Below, one piece after another: positions 1 to 6,208 of a DNA stretch of 18,828 nucleotides. Each line of letters begins with the position of its first letter. The first letter of the stretch is position 1. Below the pieces are notes generated by a model. The model was not told the DNA's origin and did no database searches. It worked only from the letters and a program-made list of their open reading frames with translations. Source of the DNA: Chrysochromulina tobinii (Eukaryota; Haptophyta; Prymnesiales; Chrysochromulinaceae); assembly GCA_001275005.1 (NCBI GenBank), contig JWZX01001802.1, forward strand, positions 1 through 18,828, written 5' to 3'. Made by a program: the position numbers and the translations under genes.

Positions 1-1321
1 CGTCAGCGTGCATGAGCGCGAGGTTGTACTGCGCTTCAGCATCACCTTGCACAGCCGCGAGGCCATACAGCCGCCGCGCCTCCGCCTCATCCTTGGGTCC
101 GCCACGCCCTTGTCCTTGCATGGAGTCTCCTCGGGAGGGGAGAGCCAACCTGTCAGCCGACGAAGGCACCGGTGCGCTTGAGCAGAGTTTGCATCGACGA
201 ACAGCTGCACTCTTCTTCAGCTGCGCTTGCGTGAAGGCTTCTTTGGGACGTCGCTCCTTGCATTGCGAGCAGAGCGACCCGACGCTATTGACCTCAGATG
301 GTGAAGCCGGTGCTGGCGACTCTGCAGCCGCTGGTGGTGATGGTGCGGGCGGCAAGGCGGCCACGACCAGTGCCAGTTCTATTTCCCTCGCTGCCTGCTC
401 ACGCTCACGTCGCTCGCGCTCGTGCCGCTCCTCCGCTATCGCCGCTTCTGCCGCTTCTGCCGCTTCTGCCGCTTCTGCCGCCTGCGCCGCCTGCGCCGCC
501 TGCGCCTCCTCTTCCCTCCGAATCTCATCGCACTCGTCCACAGTCAGGTGCGAGTCGAATAGACGCTGGTCGATGATCGGGAGTGCTCGCCACCACTGAG
601 CAAAGGTGATCAAAGGGCAGTTGCCACGCCTCACCTGGTCTTGAGTCCAGAGCCAATCCGAACGAATCTGCTTCACCTCCTCCGAGAGGACCTCGTCCAC
701 CTCGAGCCGTAGTGACGATGCTGCTGACGATGATGATGATTCGTGTGGCCCAGCAGCTGATTCAGGCCGTGGCCGCGGCGGCTGAAGTGGCGGCGGCGGA
801 GGCGGCAGTGGCGGGGGCGGCAGCAGAGGCGGCGGCGGCGGCAGTGGTGATCGTGGCGGCGGCGGTAGCGGTGGCGGTGACGGCAGCGATGGTCTCAGCA
901 TCTGCATTGTAACTGTCGTCGGTGCTGTCGGTGCCATCGGCGCTGGCGGCTCTAGCGCTGTCGACGGCGTGGCACTTGACACGTGAGGTGCAACTGGCTG
1001 GACTTCACCACGTCCACCGCCACGGCCGCCACGGCCGCCACGGCCGCCACGGCCGCCGCGGCCGCCGCGGCCAGCCCCTTGCACGTACGCCGGTGAGAAT
1101 GCGGCCAATGCAGCGAGGAGTCCACGGTTAGTGTTGATGCGTGCACCCGCAGGTATGATCTCCCTGCATTCTGGACATGAAAACGAAGATGAGGCGTCGG
1201 GACGCACGGTCTCGACGCAGCGCGCACACAGCTCATGGCTGCCGTCGCAAGGAATGATCTTGGGCTCGCGCTCACCCTCGTCGAAAGATTCCAAGCACAC
1301 CGGACACTCAAGAGCGCTCAT
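1..1321 (-). CDS. RING-finger protein with RGG, Pro-rich, coiled-coil, second zinc motif and Sel1 repeat (C-terminus beyond window)
   Basis: The minus-strand frame is open without a stop from an ATG at 1321 to the left edge, giving at least 440 residues. Residues 6-52 form a C3HC4 RING finger with ligands C6, C9, C25, H29, C32, C35, C49 and C52, so an E3 ubiquitin ligase role is likely by family knowledge. Then follow an RGG tract (about 81-104), a proline-rich tract (about 123-187), a Ser-rich stretch, a conserved-looking region around 203-265 rich in Trp and acidic residues, and a Glu/Ala/Arg-rich probable coiled coil (about 262-320). Next is a CxxC...CxxC zinc motif (C351, C354, C377, C380) spaced like Stc1-type domains. 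The frame ends in a Sel1-like repeat start (about 411-440, with QGDAEAQYNLALMH) that should continue outside. The start is chosen because the RING begins six residues later. Substrate is unknown. The gene is divergent from DNPEP. Confidence 0.85.
   Translation of the reverse strand, partial: MSALECPVCLESFDEGEREPKIIPCDGSHELCARCVETVRPDASSSFSCPECREIIPAGARINTNRGLLAALAAFSPAYVQGAGRGGRGGRGGRGGRGGRGGGRGEVQPVAPHVSSATPSTALEPPAPMAPTAPTTVTMQMLRPSLPSPPPLPPPPRSPLPPPPPLLPPPPLPPPPPPLQPPRPRPESAAGPHESSSSSAASSLRLEVDEVLSEEVKQIRSDWLWTQDQVRRGNCPLITFAQWWRALPIIDQRLFDSHLTVDECDEIRREEEAQAAQAAQAAEAAEAAEAAEAAIAEERHERERREREQAAREIELALVVAALPPAPSPPAAAESPAPASPSEVNSVGSLCSQCKERRPKEAFTQAQLKKSAAVRRCKLCSSAPVPSSADRLALPSRGDSMQGQGRGGPKDEAEARRLYGLAAVQGDAEAQYNLALMHAD
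442..507. repeat. 9-bp tandem repeat coding for the Ala/Glu/Gln tract of the RING protein
   Basis: Units of gccgcttct repeat about four times and pass into units of gccgcctgc. On the minus strand they encode AAE and AAQ triplets in the probable coiled coil. Unit length is a multiple of three, so copy-number changes keep the frame. Confidence 0.8.
1012..1078. repeat. 9-bp tandem repeat coding for the RGG tract of the RING protein
   Basis: About seven units close to cacggccgc or cgcggccgc lie in tandem. On the minus strand they read as Arg-Gly-Gly triplets, typical of RNA-binding RGG boxes. Confidence 0.8.
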
Positions 1322-1535
1322 GTTTGCTGGCGGCAGCGGCTCGTCCGCGAGCGGCCTCCTACCGAGTTCCTTCGCGCGAGGCGAAGCTGCACACTTATCC
1401 GATTTGGAAAATTGTTGTTTGCATGCAATTTTTTTATCAGGCTCTCCCACCAACCCCTGCAGACGACACAAACTTCACACACATTGTGCGAGGGTTCGAG
1501 AGCAACTTCGAGACGAAACCTCGTACTGTATCGTG
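1322..1535. promoter_or_regulatory. Divergent promoter region between the RING protein and DNPEP
   Basis: These 214 bp lie between two ATG codons pointing away from each other, so both 5' UTRs and both core promoters must fit here unless transcripts start inside the neighbour. No TATA box at a convincing position is visible. A locally T-rich stretch (about 1407-1440) stands out from the G+C-rich surroundings and is the most promoter-like part. This is inference from layout only. Confidence 0.5.
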
Positions 1536-3349
1536 ATGCGGGGCCTGGTGGCAAGCGCCTCACGCCGGGCGGCGCGGCATTGCGCGCTGATGCTCACAAC
1601 TGTGGCGGGTACTGGAAGTGGCAAGCCTTCGCGGCCGGGCAGCAGCGGTGCTCCTAGCGCGAGTGCCGCGCTGCTGTCCGTCGCCAGTGCAACCTTTCTT
1701 CCACACCGCCCGATCGCTGAAAGGGCGATGGCGTACCTCGACAAGAGCCCTGACCCCTTCCACGCGACCCAGAATGCGTGCGACCGCCTAGCGGCCGCAG
1801 GATTCATGGCCATTGATGAGAAGGACGCATGGACCGGCAAACTGGCGAAGGGCGGCCGCTACTATTTCACCCGCAACCGCTCTTGCATTGTGGCTTTTGC
1901 AGTGGGCGGTGCTTACGAGCCTGGAAACGGTTTCAAGGTGATCGGTGCGCACACCGACTCGCCCAATCTACGGGTGAAGCCGCGCTCCAAGCGCTCCAAT
2001 GCTGGCATCACCCAGCTCAGCGTGGAGTGCTACGGCGGCGGCCTGTGGCATACGTGGTTCGATCGCGACCTGAGCCTCTCAGGCAGGGTGATGCTCCGGT
2101 CCGCTTCGGGCGGCTTCGAGCAACGGCTCGTGCGCATCCCACGGCCTGTGCTGCGTGTGCCCACGCTTTGCATCCACCTGCAGTCGACCGAAGAGCGCGA
2201 GGCGTTCAAGGTGAACAAGGAGGATCACCTGCCTCCGTTTCTGATTGCATCGCTGATTGCATCGCTGATTGCATCGCTGATTGCCTCCCTCATCAGGTGA
2301 ACAAGGAGGATCACCTGCAACCAATCTTGGCGACCGAGGCACTCAAGAGCCTTTCGGGCGATGCGAGCGCGGGGAGCGAAAGTGCCCAAGCGGCCGCCTC
2401 CGAGGGAGCGAGCGAGAGGCCGCTTGGCGAGGCGGGCGCTGTGGCGGGCGCTGAGGTACCCACGGGTGGCGAGAGCCGCGCAGAGAGTGACGAGACCAGG
2501 GCCGCCGCGGAATATTACGACGCGTCGAGCGTGCACGGCTGGGCCAACGGCCAAGAGCCTCTGCTCGTGTCCATGCTCGCCGAGGAGCTCGGCGTGCCCG
2601 CAGAGAGCATCCTGGACTTCGAGTGCTCGCTCTTCGACACGCAGCCTGCCGCCCTCTCCGGCGTCCACTCCGAGTTCCTCGTCTCGTCACGCCTCGACAA
2701 CCTGGCCTCGTGCTTCGTGGCGACTGAAGCACTCATCGAGCACGCGCCGTCAGCCGAGGCGATCAAAGACGATCCAGACGTGTCGCTCATCGCGCTCTTC
2801 GACCACGAGGAGGTTGGCTCGGGCTCGACGAGCGGCGCGGGCTCGCCCGTGATGGGAGACGCCGTCCGACGTATCTCATCAGCGCTCTCGGGAGGTGGCA
2901 CCTTGGCCGACGATGTGCTCGCGGCAGCGCTTTCCAAATCGTTCGTGCTCTCGGCCGACATGGCCCACGCCGTGCACCCAAACTACGCGAGCAAGCACGA
3001 GAAGAGCCACGGCCCACAGATGAACCGCGGCATCGTGATCAAGTCCAATTCGAACCAACGGTACGCCTCCAACGGCGTCACCTCCTTCGTGGTCCGTGAG
3101 CTCTCGCGCCGTGCCGGGCTCCCAGCGCCGCAGGAGTTTGTGGTGCGCAACGACTGTCCGTGCGGCTCGACGATCGGCCCGATCATCTCAGCGAGCACGG
3201 GCATGCGCGCGGTCGACGTGGGCATGCCGATGCTCAGCATGCACTCGGTGCGCGAGGTCATGGGGGTCGCCGACCTGACGCACGGCAAAGAGCTCTTCGC
3301 CGCCTTCCTCCGAGATTTCCGCGAGATCGACGCGATGCTCGACGGCTGA
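1536..3349 (+). CDS. DNPEP: Aspartyl aminopeptidase (peptidase family M18), two exons
   Basis: Exons are 1536-2210 and 2297-3349, joined in phase 0, giving 575 residues. M18 enzymes remove N-terminal Asp or Glu from peptides using two zinc ions. All expected residues are visible: H139 and D141 (GAHTDSPN), D359 (RLDNL), general base E396 and ligand E397 (FDHEEVGS), D446 (ADMAHAVHPNY) and H541 (SMHSV). The family is usually about 470-490 residues. The excess comes from an N-terminal Arg/Ala/Ser-rich extension of about 60 residues, which could target an organelle, and from a Ser/Ala/Glu-rich insert at about 245-300. The start at 1536 avoids overlap with the divergent RING gene; M19 (1590) is an alternative. 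Reading through the intron hits TGA at 2298, so splicing is needed. Confidence 0.95.
2209..2318 (+). repeat. 24-bp direct repeat at both splice junctions of the DNPEP intron
   Basis: Copies at 2209-2232 and 2295-2318 are identical: AG followed by gtgaacaagg and on to cacctgc. The first copy spans exon 1 end and intron start; the second spans intron end and exon 2 start. The shared AGGT at both borders allows clean splicing at exactly one register. Confidence 0.95.
2211..2296 (+). other. Intron of DNPEP, 86 bp, repeat-built
   Basis: The intron is GT-AG and phase 0. Removing it restores the conserved M18 stretch FKVNKEDHLQPILAT. Its first 22 nt are identical to the first 22 nt of the next exon. 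The middle holds three to four 12-nt units of ctgattgcatcg. It ends in CTGATTGCCTCCCTCATCAG, nearly the same end as the intron at 7712-7859. Length is not a multiple of three, and retention stops translation. Confidence 0.9.
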
Positions 3350-3831
3350 GCGCGCGCGGCCGTTGGCAGCATCGGCGCGGCGCGTGGCGCGCGGCGGCGG
3401 CGCGCGACGGCGGCGGCTAGGCGGCGGCGGCTAGGCGGCGGCATGTGCTGGGGCTCTTTACTGGACAACTGGAGGGAAGCCTCGAAGAGAGGCCGAAGGG
3501 ATCGGAGGTTCGGTTTTTCTATTGTCGGATACGGGGGGACCTCGGACGGACCAGCACCATCCTCCACGCGGCGCGGCCGCCCACCCGCCACCGCCGCGTC
3601 GCAATACGCGAATGCGGCGGATCTGGTGAGGCGTGTTGAGGGTTGATGACTCTACAAGTACAGGTTGATGCAAATTCCGTATCGAAGTCGGTGTATAAGA
3701 CGGAGAGGGGAGAGGCAGCGGAAAGCATGGTTATAAGTCGAGACACTGCCCGATCGAGGCGCAGGCCGCAGCGCCTCGAGCGAAGCCGCGGGGGCCCACC
3801 CGCGTGGGCTCTGATAGCGTGATAGTCAGTG

Positions 3832-3849
3832 CTCTCTCTCTCTCTCTCT
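3832..3849. repeat. (CT)9 microsatellite
   Basis: Nine uninterrupted CT units lie in the convergent spacer. Confidence 0.95.
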
Positions 3850-4004
3850 GTGCATGCCTGCGGATCGCATGCGCTTTCTCCGCTCGCGGGCTCGCCGCGC
3901 CTCGAGCCGCGCCTGTCCTCGGCTGGATCTCCCCATGGACCCACGTAGCACAGTCGCACCCCTCCCCCACCCCTCCTCCGTCAAGCGGGCGTGCCATCCA
4001 GCCA

Positions 4005-4060
4005 CACGAGGGGCGCACGCGCACACACGCGCGCGCACGCGCACACACGCGCCCCTCGTG
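4005..4060. repeat. Inverted repeat around an alternating purine-pyrimidine microsatellite
   Basis: Arms cacgaggggcgc (4005-4016) and gcgcccctcgtg (4049-4060) are perfect 12-bp inverted repeats. The 32 nt between them alternate GC and AC, a pattern that favours Z-DNA and length instability. Confidence 0.9.
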
Positions 4061-4138
4061 CCGTCCACGTGGCGGTCCTCGACGTGGCGGCGCTCGATGG
4101 GGGGCAGTCACATGCGTGCGCTTGAGAGTCCGCGCTGA

Positions 4139-6124
4139 CTACCGCCCTTCGGGTGCGCCGCCCAGGTCACCCTCCTCGTCCAGGAAGACGTTCCACACGA
4201 GCACGGCGCCGTCGTCGCCCGCCGAGACGAGCTGCCGCCCGTCGGGTGCAAACTTGAGCGAGCGGATTGCCCCCGAGTGGCCGCGGCCCTCCGCGATCAC
4301 GCCTGCCTTGACGAAGCTCCACAGCCGCACGACGCCGTCGACGCCGCCGGTGGCCACGATGGTGGAGGCGCACGCGTCGGCGGAGGGGTCGGCGTTGCTC
4401 GGCAGCGGCGGCGAGTACTGCGCGATCGCGAGGAACTCCGTCCCACACGGCATCGATTTGAGCGGCTCCGGCTCACGTAGATCCCAAAAGGTGAGCGACT
4501 TCTCCTGACCGACCGTCGCCAGCTGCACGTGGTCGGGCAGCAGTATGACCGCGCTGATGCCGCCCATGCGCTGCGTGAGCGACGCCTTGCGGCTCTCGGT
4601 CTGCAGGTCCCACAGGTAGATCGTTCGGTCGCGTGAGCCCGAGACGACGTGGGAATCGTCGGCGAAGAGGCAGAGGGATGTGACGGCCGAGGTGTGCTGC
4701 TTGAGATTCACGATCATCTCGCGCGTGCGGATCTCCCAGACGCGCACCTCGCCGTGCTCGCCGCCCGACACGAGGAACTTTTTGTTGCGCGACGACGTCA
4801 GCGACGTCACGCCGTCGACGTGGCAATGGTCGATGGCCCACAGCTCCTGACCGTTCTCAGCCTCGTGCGCCCGGATCTTGCCATCCTCCCATCCTGTGAA
4901 GATGACGTCGCCCGTGAACGTGAGGCACGTCGGCTTGCCCGTAATCCTCGTCTGGCACGAGCCCATGCAGGTCACCTCGTACGTGTTCACGTCCCACATG
5001 CGCACTGTGCCGTCCGCCGACGCCGTGGCGAAGTACTCGCTCGAGTCCGGTGGGTACGCGACGCAGGTGACAGCATCGTAGTGCCCCTCGGTCAGCATCC
5101 TGCACTCGGCGGGCGGCGCGGAGATGGCGCGGAAGTCGGCCATCGAGAGCTGCACCGCGTACACCCTGGCATGCGACGTGCCCGCGAGCAACTTGATCTC
5201 GCCGCTCCGGTCGTCCGCGGCACGCAGGACCAGCGCCGTCACGCCGCCATCGAGTGTGATCGTGCATGCCTCTGCTGACCCGCGCTGGTAGGTGCGGCAG
5301 GTCTGCGCGCCGTTGCGCTGCCCCTCGAAGACGCTGATCGAGCCGTCACCGCACCCGACGATCACGCGGTCGCCCGAGTTGGCCGTCCGCATCGCCACGA
5401 TCGAGAGCACGCCGCCCGAGCCGCATCCCGTCGTCGAGTGGAGCACCTTGTGTTTCACGTGCACCGCCGTGAAGTCGGACGAGGAGGAGCCTGCGAAGAA
5501 GTAGTCCTCGTCGAAGGAGAAGGCGATCGCGGTGAAGTTGCGCACCTGGTTGCCTAGCGTGCAGTCCTCCCTCGTGAACGAACCCTCCATCGGGTTGAGT
5601 GTCCAGTAGGTGAGGTTGGCGACCCCGCCGGTCGCAAGCTGGTAGTCGGTCGTCGGGCGCCGCTTCGTGTCTAGCCGGCGGCCGCCCCAGCACGCGCACG
5701 CGGTGTCCTTGATGCCCGTTTGCCTGGCCACGATCATGCCAGTCTGCATGTCCCACGCCACCATCTTCTTGTCGGCGCCCACCGTCAACAGGAAGCGCTC
5801 GTCGTCCGAGATCATGACGAGTTTGATGCCCAGGTCGTGCTCCTGCAGTCGGTACATGATCTGGCGGCTATCGAAATCCCAGATGAGGACGTCCGAGTTC
5901 TCGCCATGCTGCCCAGAGACGATGTAGCGCCCGCTCTTGGAGAGGCTGACGCATGAGACATGGTCGTCGTGGCCGCGGAGAAAGTGCTGCTGATGCGCAT
6001 CGCGAAGGCTAGCGACGACGACATTGCCGCCGAGCGCGTACACGATGTAGTCGCCGCTAGGATGCACGTGCACCGAGCCGCTCGCGACGTTGCCGCTAAA
6101 CCCAATCGCGTGCTCGAGCTCCAT
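4139..6124 (-). CDS. CFAP52: CFAP52 (WDR16/FAP52), cilia- and flagella-associated WD40 protein
   Basis: This single-exon gene encodes 661 residues; human CFAP52 is about 620. The start MELEHAIGFSGNV matches the family's N-terminus closely. About a dozen WD40 repeats fill the protein, forming two beta-propellers; clear ones include SASADGTVRMWD-type and SGSRDRTIYLWD-type blades. The stretch GWEDGKIRAHEAENG and the C-terminal GHSGAIRSLKFAPDG...SAGDDGAVLVWN are typical of CFAP52. By family knowledge it sits inside the B-tubule of axonemal doublets with CFAP45 and stabilises them. An in-frame GTG lies 30 nt upstream, but the ATG at 6124 fits the family start. Stop is TAG at 4141-4139. It is divergent from GT77 with 84 bp between starts. 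Its presence implies a flagellated life stage. Confidence 0.95.
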   Translation of the reverse strand: MELEHAIGFSGNVASGSVHVHPSGDYIVYALGGNVVVASLRDAHQQHFLRGHDDHVSCVSLSKSGRYIVSGQHGENSDVLIWDFDSRQIMYRLQEHDLGIKLVMISDDERFLLTVGADKKMVAWDMQTGMIVARQTGIKDTACACWGGRRLDTKRRPTTDYQLATGGVANLTYWTLNPMEGSFTREDCTLGNQVRNFTAIAFSFDEDYFFAGSSSSDFTAVHVKHKVLHSTTGCGSGGVLSIVAMRTANSGDRVIVGCGDGSISVFEGQRNGAQTCRTYQRGSAEACTITLDGGVTALVLRAADDRSGEIKLLAGTSHARVYAVQLSMADFRAISAPPAECRMLTEGHYDAVTCVAYPPDSSEYFATASADGTVRMWDVNTYEVTCMGSCQTRITGKPTCLTFTGDVIFTGWEDGKIRAHEAENGQELWAIDHCHVDGVTSLTSSRNKKFLVSGGEHGEVRVWEIRTREMIVNLKQHTSAVTSLCLFADDSHVVSGSRDRTIYLWDLQTESRKASLTQRMGGISAVILLPDHVQLATVGQEKSLTFWDLREPEPLKSMPCGTEFLAIAQYSPPLPSNADPSADACASTIVATGGVDGVVRLWSFVKAGVIAEGRGHSGAIRSLKFAPDGRQLVSAGDDGAVLVWNVFLDEEGDLGGAPEGR

Positions 6125-6208
6125 GCTCGCGACGACCTGCGATACGAAGCGCACTAGCCAACTGCCTCACCGTCTTGGGAGTGTGAAATAGCTGTTAATA
6201 CTCGTTCT
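6125..6208. promoter_or_regulatory. 84-bp divergent spacer between CFAP52 and GT77
   Basis: Two start codons face away from each other with only 84 bp between them. There is no room for two separate promoters, so shared regulation or transcription starts inside the partner's coding region are likely. The right half (about 6186-6208) is A+T-richer. No known motif is recognised. Confidence 0.5.

Larger units (their letters stand above)
3350..4138. other. Convergent intergenic spacer between DNPEP and CFAP52
   Basis: I see no gene in these 789 bp; the reading frames here lack any recognisable domain and are biased in composition. It should hold both 3' UTRs. Visible structure: short ggcggcggctag-type repeats at about 3403-3440; a 6-bp hairpin GCCCAC/GTGGGC at 3794-3809; a (CT)9 run at 3832-3849; and a hairpin-bounded GC/AC-alternating microsatellite at 4005-4060. 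No AATAAA signal is evident. Confidence 0.6.

Noticed and set aside
12-599. Long plus-strand reading frame at the left edge
   Set aside because: It is low in complexity and lies antisense to the RING protein frame, which has clear zinc motifs and a Sel1 repeat.
3519-3959. 146-codon minus-strand frame in the convergent spacer
   Set aside because: It has biased composition, no domain and no match to a family I know; it runs across a (CT)9 microsatellite.
6125-6154. Upstream GTG start for CFAP52
   Set aside because: The ATG at 6124 gives the N-terminus typical of the family; GTG starts are not expected in a nuclear gene.
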